Assembly (NCBI GenBank): GCA_023439305.1
Contig: JAEXOO010000014.1
Span: 31,164-95,163, forward strand
Source: Pseudomonadota bacterium
Lineage (GTDB): Bacteria > Pseudomonadota > Gammaproteobacteria > Burkholderiales > Burkholderiaceae_B
DNA length: 64,000 nucleotides
Reading direction: 5' to 3'
Part shown: in pieces, positions 15,536 to 24,831 of the stretch
Numbering within the stretch: position 1 is the stretch's first letter
Layout: each line of letters begins with the position of its first letter
Made by a program: the position numbers and the translations under genes
The notes under the pieces: generated by a model
Databases searched by the model: none
What the model saw: the letters and a program-made list of their open reading frames with translations, nothing else
Told to the model about the DNA's origin: nothing

Positions 15536-17611
15536 TCAAACCTTGTTCAGCAAGTTCTTGAGCATATCCAGACGCTGTTTGGGACTCATGGCCGCCTGCG
15601 CCGGGTCTTCCTGGGCGGCAGGTTCTTCGATTTTCATTTCGTCCACAAAGCGCGAACGTTCACGCACCAGGTTTTCGCGCGCGCGGCGCCGTTTCTTGCA
15701 CCAGGTCAGGCGCAGGCTGCGCTGGGCCCGCGTAATGCCCACATACATCAACCGTCGCTCTTCCTGAATGCGTTGCGCCAGGATCTCGGCCTCGCGTTCG
15801 GGGGCGATGTCCTCGTCGTCGCGACCGATATGCGGCAACAAGCCTTCTTCTACACCCACCAGGAATACGTGAGGATACTCCAGGCCCTTGGATGCGTGCA
15901 GGGTAGAGAGCTTGACCGCATCCGGGTCTTCGTCTTCGCCGCGCTCCAGCATGGTAATCAGGGCTACCCGCTGAACCAGATCGTTCAGGCTGAGCTGATC
16001 ATCCAAGGCCTTGGACTTGAGCCAGGTCACCAGCTCCAGCACATTTTCCCAGCGCGTCTGAGCGGGCCGTTCATCGAACATATCGTATAGATAGCGTTCG
16101 TAATCGATGGCGCGCAACAATTCGTCCAGCAACTCGCTGACGGCGGTATCGTGTCCTTCCAGCTCGCTGTCCACCCTGTCGGCGCGCTGCTGAATGCGCT
16201 GTATGAACTGGGCAAAGACATGCAAGGGCTCAAGCTGGCGCTCCGGCAGACGATCCGTGAGCGCAATCTGGAACACAGCGGCAAACAAGGACAGCTTTTG
16301 TTCTGCGGCAAATTGCCCCAGCACCTGCAAGGTCGCCTGCCCGATGCCGCGCTTGGGCGTCGTAGCAGCCCGAATGAAGGCGGGATCGTCGTCATCATTG
16401 GCGACCACCCGCAAGTAAGACAGGATATCGCGGACTTCAGCCTTGTCGAAAAAACTTTGCCCGCCCGAGATCGTGTAGGGAATGCGCAGATTTCGCAACG
16501 CCTGCTCGAATACCCGCGCCTGGTGATTGCCACGATACAGAATCGCAAAGTCGCGCCATTGCGCCTGACGTTCGAAACGTTCTGCAGACAGACGAATGGC
16601 GACCGACTCGGCCTCGGACTGTTCGTCGTCAGCAGCACTGACCTGGATGGGTTCGCCATAGCCCAGGTCGGACCAGAGTTTCTTGCCGAACACCACCGGA
16701 TTATTGCCGATGACATTGTTGGCCGCCTGCAGAATACGCTGCACGGAGCGATAGTTCTGCTCCAGCTTGATCACACGCAACGCAGGGTAGTCGGTGGGCA
16801 ATTGCGCCAGGTTTTCCACAGTGGCACCCCGCCAGGCATAAATGGCCTGGTCATCGTCGCCCACGACGGTAAACATGGAGCGCTGACCGCTCAGGCTGCG
16901 CACCAGCCGGTACTGGCACAGATTGGTATCCTGATATTCGTCCACCAGCAGATACTGCACCCGGTGCTGCCAGCGTTCACGCACCTCGGGGTTTTCTTCC
17001 ATTAATTGGGCCGGCAGACGAATCAAATCGTCGAAGTCCACCGACTGGTAGGCAATTAAGGTAGCGGCATAGCTGCGGTAGATCCGGGCCGCTTCGATCT
17101 GGCTGGGCGAATTGGCGGCTTGCTCGGCCTCATCCGGCCCCATCAGGGCGTTTTTCCACAGGGAAATCTCCTGCTGCACGGATTTCAGACGGGCCTTGTC
17201 GGTCGTCGCCAGCAATTCCTGGATGATGGCTAGTGCGTCGTTGGAATCCAGGATGGAGAAACGCGGCTTCAAGCCAACATGATGGGCCTCTTCGCGCAAC
17301 ATGCGCAGGCCCAGCGAATGAAAGGTGCTGACCGTCAGCCCCCGTAGCAGTTTGGGGTCCACCAGGGCGCGGATGCGCTCGTTCATTTCGCGCGCGGCTT
17401 TGTTGGTGAAGGTCAGCGCCACCACCTGCCGGCCGCTGTAGCCGCATTCGCGCAGCAGATACGCGATTTTTTGCGTGATGACCCGCGTCTTGCCGCTGCC
17501 AGCTCCCGCCAGCACCAGGCAAGGCCCATCCATGTACAGCACCGCCTGGCGCTGCATGGCGTTCAGATCGGTAGGAACCGTGTGGCCGGGCGTGGGCAAA
17601 GGGGTGGTCAT
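15536..17611 (-). CDS. rep: ATP-dependent DNA helicase Rep (UvrD/Rep family)
   Basis: A 691-residue superfamily 1A 3'-5' helicase acting at stalled replication forks. Walker A GAGSGKT is at residues 36-42; ALTFTNKAAREM (motif Ia), LVDEYQDTN (Walker B), VGDDDQAIYAWRGA (motif III) and the later KLSTLHASKGLEYPHVFLVG and MYVGITRAQRSL motifs are all present. Length and the DDDQAIY form fit Rep better than UvrD. It starts 3 bp after the priA stop codon, so the two replication-restart genes form one operon. Confidence 0.93.
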   Translation of the reverse strand: MTTPLPTPGHTVPTDLNAMQRQAVLYMDGPCLVLAGAGSGKTRVITQKIAYLLRECGYSGRQVVALTFTNKAAREMNERIRALVDPKLLRGLTVSTFHSLGLRMLREEAHHVGLKPRFSILDSNDALAIIQELLATTDKARLKSVQQEISLWKNALMGPDEAEQAANSPSQIEAARIYRSYAATLIAYQSVDFDDLIRLPAQLMEENPEVRERWQHRVQYLLVDEYQDTNLCQYRLVRSLSGQRSMFTVVGDDDQAIYAWRGATVENLAQLPTDYPALRVIKLEQNYRSVQRILQAANNVIGNNPVVFGKKLWSDLGYGEPIQVSAADDEQSEAESVAIRLSAERFERQAQWRDFAILYRGNHQARVFEQALRNLRIPYTISGGQSFFDKAEVRDILSYLRVVANDDDDPAFIRAATTPKRGIGQATLQVLGQFAAEQKLSLFAAVFQIALTDRLPERQLEPLHVFAQFIQRIQQRADRVDSELEGHDTAVSELLDELLRAIDYERYLYDMFDERPAQTRWENVLELVTWLKSKALDDQLSLNDLVQRVALITMLERGEDEDPDAVKLSTLHASKGLEYPHVFLVGVEEGLLPHIGRDDEDIAPEREAEILAQRIQEERRLMYVGITRAQRSLRLTWCKKRRRARENLVRERSRFVDEMKIEEPAAQEDPAQAAMSPKQRLDMLKNLLNKV

Positions 17612-17614
17612 GGC

Positions 17615-19717
17615 TTAGATTTCGAGAGGATCGACTTCGATGGTAATGCGGACTTTCTGCTGTCGCGCCAGTTCGGCGACCTGGGGCGCCCAATAGCGCA
17701 CAAAGGCCTGCAGGGCGGGACGATGCACGCTTTCCAGAAGTAGCTGGGCGCGCTCCACACGAGCGACCCGCACCACGCGCAGAGGTACAGGATCATACAG
17801 GAAGACCTGATCCGAACCGGGATAATCCTGGGGTCGCTCTTCGGGCAGGCGCCGCGCCTGCGTCAGCAGGCGTATGGCATCAGCCAGTTGCGCCGCCTCG
17901 GCGGACAACAGCACCTGATAGGCATAGGGCGGCAGTCCCACTGATTCTCGTTCGGCCAGGGCCGCCTGGGCAAAGCCCAGGTAGTCGTGGCGCACCAGGC
18001 TCTGGTAGACCGCCTGTTCGGGATATCCGGTCTGAATGATGACGTCCGCCCCTTCCGTGTGCCGGCCAGCCCGCCCCGCCACCTGCATCATTTGAGCGAA
18101 CAGGCGTTCCGGAGCGCGAAAATCCTGGGCAAACAGCGTGGCGTCGGCATTGAGCACGCCCACGACACTAAGGCGGGTGAAGTCGTGCCCCTTGGCGACC
18201 ATCTGCGTGCCGACCATGATGTCGACCTCGCCGGCGTGCACCTGCTCGAACAGATGCTGGGCGCTGCCTTTCAGACGCGTACTGTCGGCGTCGATTCGGG
18301 TGATGCGTGCGGTGGGAAATTGTTCACCCAGGAATTCTTCGATACGCTGGGTGCCGCGCCCCATGGGCTGCAGGTCCTGATCGCCGCAATCCGGACAGGC
18401 GCGCGGAACAGGGGCCTGATACCCGCAATGATGGCACTGGAGGTTGTGGCGGAACCCCGATTGCCGATGCAAGACCGTATACACGGTACAGCGCGGACAC
18501 TGTGACAGCCAGCCGCAAGACGCGCAATGCAGCACGGGCGCGTAGCCGCGCCGGTTGATAAACACCAGGGACTGCTCGCCCCGCTCCAGGCAAGCCTCCA
18601 GCGCATCCAGGAGTTGCGGCGAAAAACCCGACTCCAGTCGTAGATGGCGTGTGTCCACCAGCCGCACCCGCGGCAGCGACACAGCCCGAGCGCGGTTGGG
18701 CAGGCTCAGCAAGCGATAGCGACCTTGCCGGGCATGGTTCCAGCTTTCCAGCGAGGGCGTGGCCGAACCGAGCACCACAGGAATTTTCAGGTCGTGGCCG
18801 CGCCAGACGGCCAGATCGCGCGCCGAGTAGCGCAAGCCGTCTTGCTGCTTATAGGACGTGTCGTGCTCTTCGTCGACGATGATCAGCCCCAGCTCGGGCA
18901 TAGGCGTAAATATGGATAGGCGCGTACCCAGAAGAATACGGGCCTGCCCGCCGGCCACTCGCAGCCAGGAACGCAAGCGGTCTCCCTCGGACAGACCACT
19001 GTGCAGCACAGCCAATACGTCGCCCGGCAGAATACGGGCCAGACGGACGCGCAGCACCTGCTCGAACTGCGGCGTCAGATTGATTTCCGGCACCATGAAC
19101 AACACCTGGCGACCTGCCGCCAGCATTTGTTCCAGCACGCGCATATAGACTTCCGTCTTGCCGCTGCCTGTGACGCCGTGCAGCAGCACGCATCCCCCTT
19201 CGCGCGCTTCCAGAATGCCGTCCACAGCGGCCTGCTGCTCGTGATTCAAGACCGGAAGCAGATCCGGGTTCACGGGATCAACCTGACGCGGCTTGCGCTT
19301 GGCCATGCGTAACACCGGACCGCCGGCAGACCGCTTGCCCAAATAGGCGGAAGGCTTGCGCAGAGGCCCCGGCAAGGACGGCATCATGACCTCGCCTAAA
19401 GGGCGATGGTAATAAGCAGCGGCAAAGCGCGCCATACGCAGCCAGTCGGCAGGAAAGGGCGCCAGATCGTCCAGCAACTGCTCGATGGGCTTGACCTGCT
19501 CCGGCGGATAGGAAGGCTGCTCCGGCAAGGCGACCACCACACCTATCATCTGCCGGCGCCCAAAGGTCACGATGACACGCTGGCCAACCTGCACCGGAAC
19601 GTCGTGCCGATAATCGAAGACGCCATCCAGAGGGACATCCAGGGCCACATGCAGCCAGTACGGTCCCTGAGCGGCTTCACAATCCAGGGTGGAGGTGGCG
19701 GCGGAGTCGGCAGTCAT
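17615..19717 (-). CDS. priA: Primosomal protein N' (replication restart helicase PriA)
   Basis: A 700-residue helicase that reloads the replisome at broken forks. The N-terminal DNA-binding domain (about 20-115) is followed by Walker A GVTGSGKT (181-188), the DEEH box in IIVDEEHDTSYKQQDG, and the zinc-binding insertion with paired cysteines (CASCGW, CPRCTV, CHHCGY, CPDCGD). GRGTQRIEE and VGTQMVAKGHDF mark the C-terminal helicase lobe. It precedes rep by 3 bp. A perfect DnaA-type 9-mer lies 63 bp upstream of its start. Confidence 0.96.
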   Translation of the reverse strand: MTADSAATSTLDCEAAQGPYWLHVALDVPLDGVFDYRHDVPVQVGQRVIVTFGRRQMIGVVVALPEQPSYPPEQVKPIEQLLDDLAPFPADWLRMARFAAAYYHRPLGEVMMPSLPGPLRKPSAYLGKRSAGGPVLRMAKRKPRQVDPVNPDLLPVLNHEQQAAVDGILEAREGGCVLLHGVTGSGKTEVYMRVLEQMLAAGRQVLFMVPEINLTPQFEQVLRVRLARILPGDVLAVLHSGLSEGDRLRSWLRVAGGQARILLGTRLSIFTPMPELGLIIVDEEHDTSYKQQDGLRYSARDLAVWRGHDLKIPVVLGSATPSLESWNHARQGRYRLLSLPNRARAVSLPRVRLVDTRHLRLESGFSPQLLDALEACLERGEQSLVFINRRGYAPVLHCASCGWLSQCPRCTVYTVLHRQSGFRHNLQCHHCGYQAPVPRACPDCGDQDLQPMGRGTQRIEEFLGEQFPTARITRIDADSTRLKGSAQHLFEQVHAGEVDIMVGTQMVAKGHDFTRLSVVGVLNADATLFAQDFRAPERLFAQMMQVAGRAGRHTEGADVIIQTGYPEQAVYQSLVRHDYLGFAQAALAERESVGLPPYAYQVLLSAEAAQLADAIRLLTQARRLPEERPQDYPGSDQVFLYDPVPLRVVRVARVERAQLLLESVHRPALQAFVRYWAPQVAELARQQKVRITIEVDPLEI

Positions 19718-19965
19718 TGGATGAGCCTGAAAGATAGGAGAAAAGGCTGGAAGCCTGATAACTCAAGGCTTTACAGATCTGTGGATAACTTTGGGGAAAA
19801 TAGGTTGAATAGAATGGGAAAAGATGCAAGCACAGATACAATTTAATTGCAGAAACTCTTTCTTTTTAATAAATCAGTTAAATATCAAAAGCTTACCGGC
19901 TAATATTGAAATTGAATCTACAAAACAGAAGTGTCGCACCTGAGCCACACGATGTGTATAACCTT
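19718..19965. other. AT-rich intergenic stretch with a DnaA box
   Basis: The space between priA (minus) and the end of hemE (minus) has no gene. Bases 19790-19930 are much richer in A/T than the rest of the window. TTATCCACA, the consensus DnaA 9-mer, is present on the minus strand at 19780-19788. The stretch must contain the priA promoter. I see no cluster of DnaA boxes that would indicate an origin. Confidence 0.4.
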
Positions 19966-19991
19966 GGCGCGCTCCCGGCCGGAAGCGCGCC
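19966..19991 (-). terminator. GC-rich hairpin after hemE
   Basis: GGCGCGCT-TCCGGCCGGG-AGCGCGCC on the minus strand, eight bases after the hemE stop. The 8-bp stem has no T-run behind it, so termination is uncertain; it may instead protect the mRNA 3' end. Confidence 0.4.
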
Positions 19992-19998
19992 TCGCCCC

Positions 19999-21075
19999 TT
20001 AACCGCCGTGGAAACGGCGGCTGTAGGAATGAACCTCGTCAACCAGGATGCCCACCGCGTCCGGATCGGTGAAACGGGAAATGCCATGGCCAAAGTTGAA
20101 TACATGCCCCCCCTGCCCCACCTGGCCGAAATCGTCCAGAACACGACGGGCTTCCGTGCGTATGGCCGTTTCGCCGCCAAACATGGTCATGGGGTCCAGG
20201 TTGCCCTGGAAGGCGACCTGGTCCTGCAAGCGCGCGCGAGCGCGAGTCAGGTTGACGGTCCAGTCCACACCCACGGCATCGGCGCCGCAAGTGATGATGT
20301 CTTCCAGCCATTGGCCGCCGCCCTTGGTGAACACGATGACGGGCACACGGCGGCCATCGTGATCGCGGATCAAGCCGTCCACAACCTGCCGGGTGTACTG
20401 CAGAGAGAATTGCTGGAACAGGGAGTCGGACAATACGCCGCCCCAGCTATCGAACAGCATGACCGCCTGGGCGCCGGCGCGAATCTGGGCATTCAGGTAT
20501 TGCTGCGTAGTGCGTGCATTGATCTCCAGCATGCGATGCATAAGATCCGGGCGCTGATACAGCATGCTCTTGACCAGGCGATAGTCGTCCGAGCCCTGGC
20601 CTTCAACCATGTAGCAGGCGATGGTCCAGGGACTGCCGGCAAAACCGATGAGCGGCACCTTGCCATCCAGTTCCTTGCGGATCAGGGAGACAGCGTCGAA
20701 CACGTACTGCAGCTTGCCCATGTCGGGCACTTCCAGCGCCTGCACATCCGCTTCGGTGCGCACGGGGCGCGCAAAGCGCGGGCCTTCGCCGGCCACGAAA
20801 TCCAGGCCCAGGCCCATGGCGTCGGGAATGGTCAGGATGTCGGAGAACAGGATGGCGGCGTCCAGATCGAAACGACGCAGTGGCTGCAAGGTGACTTCGC
20901 AGGCGTAGTCAGGGTTCTGGGCCAGTCCCATGAAGGAGCCGGCCTGGGCGCGCGTCGCGTTGTATTCAGGCAGATAGCGGCCCGCCTGGCGCATCAGCCA
21001 GATGGGCGTGTAGGGGACTGGTTCACGCAACAGCGAACGCAGCAGGACATCGTTTTTCAATTGAGGTAAAGACAC
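19999..21075 (-). CDS. hemE: Uroporphyrinogen decarboxylase
   Basis: A 358-residue cytosolic enzyme of haem synthesis that converts uroporphyrinogen III to coproporphyrinogen III. The N-terminal signature PIWLMRQAGRYLPEY and the segment LFSDILTIPDAMGLGL (with the catalytic aspartate) are intact, as are GFAGSPWTIACYM and the C-terminal NFGHGI. It lies 31 bp after the Fis-like regulator gene and is the last gene of the aau-linked series. Linkage of haem synthesis to amine oxidation may be simple neighbourhood conservation. Confidence 0.97.
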   Translation of the reverse strand: MSLPQLKNDVLLRSLLREPVPYTPIWLMRQAGRYLPEYNATRAQAGSFMGLAQNPDYACEVTLQPLRRFDLDAAILFSDILTIPDAMGLGLDFVAGEGPRFARPVRTEADVQALEVPDMGKLQYVFDAVSLIRKELDGKVPLIGFAGSPWTIACYMVEGQGSDDYRLVKSMLYQRPDLMHRMLEINARTTQQYLNAQIRAGAQAVMLFDSWGGVLSDSLFQQFSLQYTRQVVDGLIRDHDGRRVPVIVFTKGGGQWLEDIITCGADAVGVDWTVNLTRARARLQDQVAFQGNLDPMTMFGGETAIRTEARRVLDDFGQVGQGGHVFNFGHGISRFTDPDAVGILVDEVHSYSRRFHGG

Positions 21076-21106
21076 GGCAATCCCTATTCAAAAATGCCTG
21101 TTGATT

Positions 21107-21907
21107 TTAACCATCGTGTTCTTCGTTTGGGTTTGACGCGGATCGAAAGCGCGATGCATCGATGTGGTGCTTGCGCATCAGTGCCCAGAAAGCACGCCGG
21201 TGCTTTTGTGCAGAACGGGCCGCCATGGCGATATTGCCGCTGTGGCGATCCAGAGCGGCATGGATATAAGCCTGCTCGAAGCGGGCGACGATACGCCCCT
21301 TGGCTTCCTTGAAGGATTCCTGGCTGCACGCATAGCGCGACGCCACGGCCGCCGCATAGGCGTCCAGGGTAGTGCCTTCCTGCTGCAATATGGTTTGCGT
21401 CAGGTGCTGCTCGGTCGGGCCAGGGTGCAGGACCAGATCCTGGCAATCCTGCACCCTATAGTGTATCCGACCCGGCAAGGTCGGTTCAGCGATACCGGGC
21501 GTACCGTTGTGCAGGCGGTACCGGTTGATGCGGGCGCGAAGATCGTCCAGGCACAGGGGTTCCCGCACGTAATCGGCCAGCCCCAACTGCAGCAAGTCTG
21601 TCAGCGCCGCTGCACGTAAACGACGCACCAGACCAAAAACGGGAATGGGCAGACAGCCCTGAACAGCCGACAAGGCTCGGCGGGTGCTGACCAGCGTGGC
21701 TTCTTCGATGGGGATAAGGCAGGCATCAAAGCGCAGCAGCAAAGCGCTGGATCGACGCAAAAACAGGTAGTCCTGATCGGGATGGGGGGCTGGGGGGGAC
21801 TGCATGGCATGCAGGTGGAGTCGGTCGCTAGAAGGGGCGGCCGCCAGCAGATCTCTGGCCCAGTCGGAATGAGAATGGAGCAGGACACAATCCAGATGAT
21901 GACGCAT
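21107..21907 (-). CDS. Response-regulator-like protein with Fis-type DNA-binding end (aau-linked orf-4 position)
   Basis: A 266-residue protein. The first 130 residues resemble a receiver fold (alternating strands, CLIPIEEATLV, PVFGLVRRLRAAAL) but I cannot see a clear phospho-acceptor pocket, so it may be a degenerate receiver. The last 60 residues (FEQAYIHAALDRHSGNIAMAA and on to ALMRKHHID) are a Fis/NtrC-type helix-turn-helix. No AAA+ domain lies between. It occupies the place that I recall as orf-4 of the Alcaligenes faecalis aau cluster, directly before hemE. A regulatory role is inferred from the fold only. Confidence 0.7.
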   Translation of the reverse strand: MRHHLDCVLLHSHSDWARDLLAAAPSSDRLHLHAMQSPPAPHPDQDYLFLRRSSALLLRFDACLIPIEEATLVSTRRALSAVQGCLPIPVFGLVRRLRAAALTDLLQLGLADYVREPLCLDDLRARINRYRLHNGTPGIAEPTLPGRIHYRVQDCQDLVLHPGPTEQHLTQTILQQEGTTLDAYAAAVASRYACSQESFKEAKGRIVARFEQAYIHAALDRHSGNIAMAARSAQKHRRAFWALMRKHHIDASRFRSASNPNEEHDG

Positions 21908-22019
21908 GGGGCATTCCTTGAGACGGCGGGCGGGCCACGCCGGCCACCCGATTCATGCCGTCTAGGATAAGGAGAGCTGACACCCTGATATAGTCGGAGT
22001 TCTGACTACGTATCTTTAC

Positions 22020-22976
22020 TTAGTCCGCCCCGCCCCGCGAGCGCCTCCATTCGGTGGGCGATACGCCGAAACGACGCCGGAACGCGTGGCTGAAGACAGC
22101 AGCATCCGAAAACCCCACTTGCCAGGCAAGTTCCCCGATCTGGCGTCCCGGATTACCATCGGCCAGCATCTGGCAGGCTCGCTCCAGGCGCGCAGCCAGG
22201 ATGTAGTCCGCCGGTGCCTGCCCCTGACGTTCAAACAATTTATACAGATAGCGACGCGAAATTCGAAACTGGGCTGCCAGAGCCTGAGCCGTCAGGCCCG
22301 AGTCGCCCAAATGCGCCTGAATATATTGCTGAATCTGCAAAAGCTGGCCGCGCCGGACCTCGTCCAGAGCCGACTCCGTGGCGGCGGGCCGACCTTCAGC
22401 CAGGCTCATGCCCATCATTCGGATGACCGTGTCGGAGAGCTCGGCCAGCGCCGTAGGCGACAGGTGACCACGCTCTTCCAGTCCCAGACGCAGCATATCC
22501 ACAGCGATACGCGCTGGCCCGCAGTCGGTCGAGAATGAACGCGCCACCGCATCGCGCAGCCAGGGCTGCCAGGACAGCAAGCGTTCTTCCGGAAACTGCA
22601 GAACCAGAAAATGCGACTGGTCTTCCACTGCGACCTCGTAGGGCCGGGTAGTGTCGTAGATGCCCCACTGCCCTGCCTGCAGCACACTGCGGCGCTTGTC
22701 CTGCTCGATCTGACTGCTGCCGCTCAATTGCAGCGTCACCTTGTACAGCGCCTGCTCGGACTGGCTGGCCAGCGCCTGGGTGCGGCGCACCCTTTGGGCG
22801 CTGGTGCGCAGCTCGGTGATCTCGACTGCCCCGAGCCGGTCGTTGGCCGCCAGATTGCAAAATCCGCTGCGAGTGGCGGGCAGGATCTCCAAGGGCACGA
22901 AATAGTCGCACACCACCTCCTGCCAGGCCGCCAGGCTCTTGAACGAGGATGAAGGAGTACGCAATAACATGGACAT
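22020..22976 (-). CDS. AraC-family transcriptional activator, FeaR-like
   Basis: A 318-residue regulator: an N-terminal AraC-binding-like cupin domain (about 20-195) and a C-terminal pair of helix-turn-helix motifs (about 215-315), with the family signature AWQVGFSDAAVFSHAFRRRFG. The N-terminal type resembles FeaR, the activator of phenylethylamine and tyramine oxidation in enterobacteria. Placed between the aau structural genes and hemE, it is the best candidate for the activator of the amine-oxidation genes. The effector would be an aromatic amine or its aldehyde, which is inference. Confidence 0.85.
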   Translation of the reverse strand: MSMLLRTPSSSFKSLAAWQEVVCDYFVPLEILPATRSGFCNLAANDRLGAVEITELRTSAQRVRRTQALASQSEQALYKVTLQLSGSSQIEQDKRRSVLQAGQWGIYDTTRPYEVAVEDQSHFLVLQFPEERLLSWQPWLRDAVARSFSTDCGPARIAVDMLRLGLEERGHLSPTALAELSDTVIRMMGMSLAEGRPAATESALDEVRRGQLLQIQQYIQAHLGDSGLTAQALAAQFRISRRYLYKLFERQGQAPADYILAARLERACQMLADGNPGRQIGELAWQVGFSDAAVFSHAFRRRFGVSPTEWRRSRGGAD

Positions 22977-23093
22977 TGCCCAAAGACCTGAGAAGGCCGC
23001 CGCCGTTGATCGGAGCTGGAATGCATGACCGCATTCCGCGGATTTTTTATAACGTTAAAAAATTCAAGCGTCTACGGTCGTTAACCCGGTCTT

Positions 23094-23594
23094 TCAGCGC
23101 TCCGTGGAACCGTAGGTATACGGCGCAGGCTCCAGCCCTAGCTCCTGGAGCTGCCGTGTCAGCGCCGTGCGCGCCTGCAGCACATCATCGAAACGCTGGC
23201 GTCGGGACGCTCCGACCTCTGCGGAAGTAAACGGCTTGTAATCAGGGGTAAGGGCTTCCGGACTGTACTTGGCCACGATCCAGTTCAGCACGCGGGCCAG
23301 ATCCGCGTTGTCCAACTGCGACTGAGCCGCCCCCGGCACCCGTATCATGTACTGCCGCCCGGCGGGCAGGCGCGTGAACAGTCCGATAGACTGATTGAAA
23401 TCCGGAATGCCCCGATGCGTCAGCCCCCGGCCATCGTAACGATGGCAGCCGGCGCATTGCAGCATGTAATCCTTGAAGGCCTGCGAACTTTGCAGGTAAT
23501 CGCCCGTGCCGGCCATTTCTTCCTGGGCGAGTGCGGCCGGGCTCAGCGTCAGCAGCAGCGCGCTCCAACAGGCCAGACGCAAACGTGTAAACAC
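23094..23594 (-). CDS. Periplasmic monohaem cytochrome c of the aau cluster (orf-2)
   Basis: A 166-residue protein with a signal peptide ending near ALAQ (residue 24) and one haem motif CAGCH at 47-51. A methionine in QYMIRVPGA is a possible sixth ligand. The C-terminal third is Q/R-rich. It follows aauA by 66 bp on the same strand. In the Alcaligenes faecalis cluster, as I recall, the equivalent gene was predicted to encode a small monohaem cytochrome. It may accept electrons from the dehydrogenase, directly or through a copper protein. Confidence 0.85.
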   Translation of the reverse strand: MFTRLRLACWSALLLTLSPAALAQEEMAGTGDYLQSSQAFKDYMLQCAGCHRYDGRGLTHRGIPDFNQSIGLFTRLPAGRQYMIRVPGAAQSQLDNADLARVLNWIVAKYSPEALTPDYKPFTSAEVGASRRQRFDDVLQARTALTRQLQELGLEPAPYTYGSTER

Positions 23595-23660
23595 AGTAAA
23601 TGCCTCCTTGTCGCCGAAGCGCCCCGCAAGACGCCCCGGCTCCGCTCTTCCTTCGGCCTA

Positions 23661-24197
23661 TCAGTTCTTGGCCAGCCCCACCAACACCGATGTCGTGCAA
23701 TGGAAGGTACTGTTTTCGTTAGCCATGCACCAGTTGACGTCATTGTGCAGAAAGAACTCGTAGCCAGGCCGCTCGCGAGTCTGCGTATTGCATTGACAGC
23801 GGCCGCAGGCGGTCTTGCCGCAGCAATCGTGGTAACTGATCAGGTAGTCCTTGCCATCATGGGGATTGTGACACGTGCCGATCCAGGAAATAGGCGAAGG
23901 CGTCGAGCCCGGCGGGCAGGTGGTCGTCGTGCCGCCGCAGCACGAACACAAGAAACCATCCACTGCGCAGTGCCGCCAGTAGTCGCAGGAATTCAGTTCC
24001 TCGTCGCTGACCTTGTCCAGATCCAGGCTGGAATGCCCGCCGCCGCTGCCGCCGGCAGCACGTGCCACCGGCAGCACAGGCAGCACGAATGCCGAACCCA
24101 CCATCACCTTGCCCACGGTGCGCAGCATGCTGCGGCGCGATGTCTTGTGAGCGACCGAACGGGAGAAAGTCTCCCCGAGTTTATCCAGCCAACGCAT
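23661..24197 (-). CDS. aauA: Aromatic amine dehydrogenase, small (TTQ-bearing) subunit
   Basis: A 178-residue precursor with a twin-arginine signal (SRRSMLRTVG, residues 20-29) and signal cleavage near VARAA. The mature part holds fourteen cysteines. The two tryptophans that form tryptophan tryptophylquinone are W105 (SPISWIGTC) and W156 (DVNWCMANEN), and D124 (HDCCGK) matches the catalytic base; these equal W109, W160 and D128 of the A. faecalis enzyme with a four-residue offset. With AauB it oxidatively deaminates phenylethylamine, tyramine and tryptamine in the periplasm. It overlaps the end of aauD by 17 bp. Confidence 0.97.
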   Translation of the reverse strand: MRWLDKLGETFSRSVAHKTSRRSMLRTVGKVMVGSAFVLPVLPVARAAGGSGGGHSSLDLDKVSDEELNSCDYWRHCAVDGFLCSCCGGTTTTCPPGSTPSPISWIGTCHNPHDGKDYLISYHDCCGKTACGRCQCNTQTRERPGYEFFLHNDVNWCMANENSTFHCTTSVLVGLAKN

Positions 24198-24822
24198 TGA
24201 CGTTCTCCTTACGTGATACCTGTACTTCCTTCATGCCCGCTGCGCCCGCCAGATACTCCTGAGCGGAGGCCACCCCCAGTTCCTTGGCGTTGAACAAGCT
24301 CTCGAGCTGCTCGCGCGAATTGACCAGCCCCTTGGCCCGCACGACGCCGGACTCATCAATCAGCACCGCATAAGGTAGCTTGCTGATCTGGAATCCCATG
24401 CCCAGCTGCGTAGACAACACATAGGGGAAGGCATCCAACTGAGCCTTCTGATAGAAAGCCAGGTGCTCGGGCATTTCGCCGTCACTGGCCAGGACAATGT
24501 CCACCCACTGCCCCTCCGAGCCCTGGATGGACTTCAGAATGGGCAGCAGCTTCTTGCATACCGGGCAGGTCGGCGACATGAAAAAAATCAACTGACTGCG
24601 CGGACGCGCAGCCCCCACCGTCACGGCACGACCGCGCAAGTCCTGCAACTCGAGCACCGGCGCGGCATCGCCCACCTGCGGGCCTTTATCCATGGTCAGG
24701 GCGCCCATCGGCGCGACACGCTCGTACAGCACGCCGATCTGGCGCGACAGGGCCAGCACGACCAGCACCAGCGCCAGCACGACCACCCATAGCACTACGT
24801 TGGAAATCATCAAAGCTGTCAT
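24181..24822 (-). CDS. aauD: Thioredoxin-like maturation protein for amine dehydrogenase
   Basis: A 213-residue MauD-family protein: an N-terminal membrane anchor (about 5-26) and a periplasmic thioredoxin fold with active site CPVC (86-89) in FFMSPTCPVC. It is expected to form or shuffle the many disulfides of AauA. The gene overlaps aauA and follows aauE by 9 bp. Confidence 0.93.
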   Translation of the reverse strand: MTALMISNVVLWVVVLALVLVVLALSRQIGVLYERVAPMGALTMDKGPQVGDAAPVLELQDLRGRAVTVGAARPRSQLIFFMSPTCPVCKKLLPILKSIQGSEGQWVDIVLASDGEMPEHLAFYQKAQLDAFPYVLSTQLGMGFQISKLPYAVLIDESGVVRAKGLVNSREQLESLFNAKELGVASAQEYLAGAAGMKEVQVSRKENVNALAG

Positions 24823-24831
24823 GTTTGTCTC

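Noticed and set aside
19718..19965. Replication origin
   Set aside because: Only a single DnaA box is present and none of the usual origin genes (dnaA, dnaN, parAB) is nearby.
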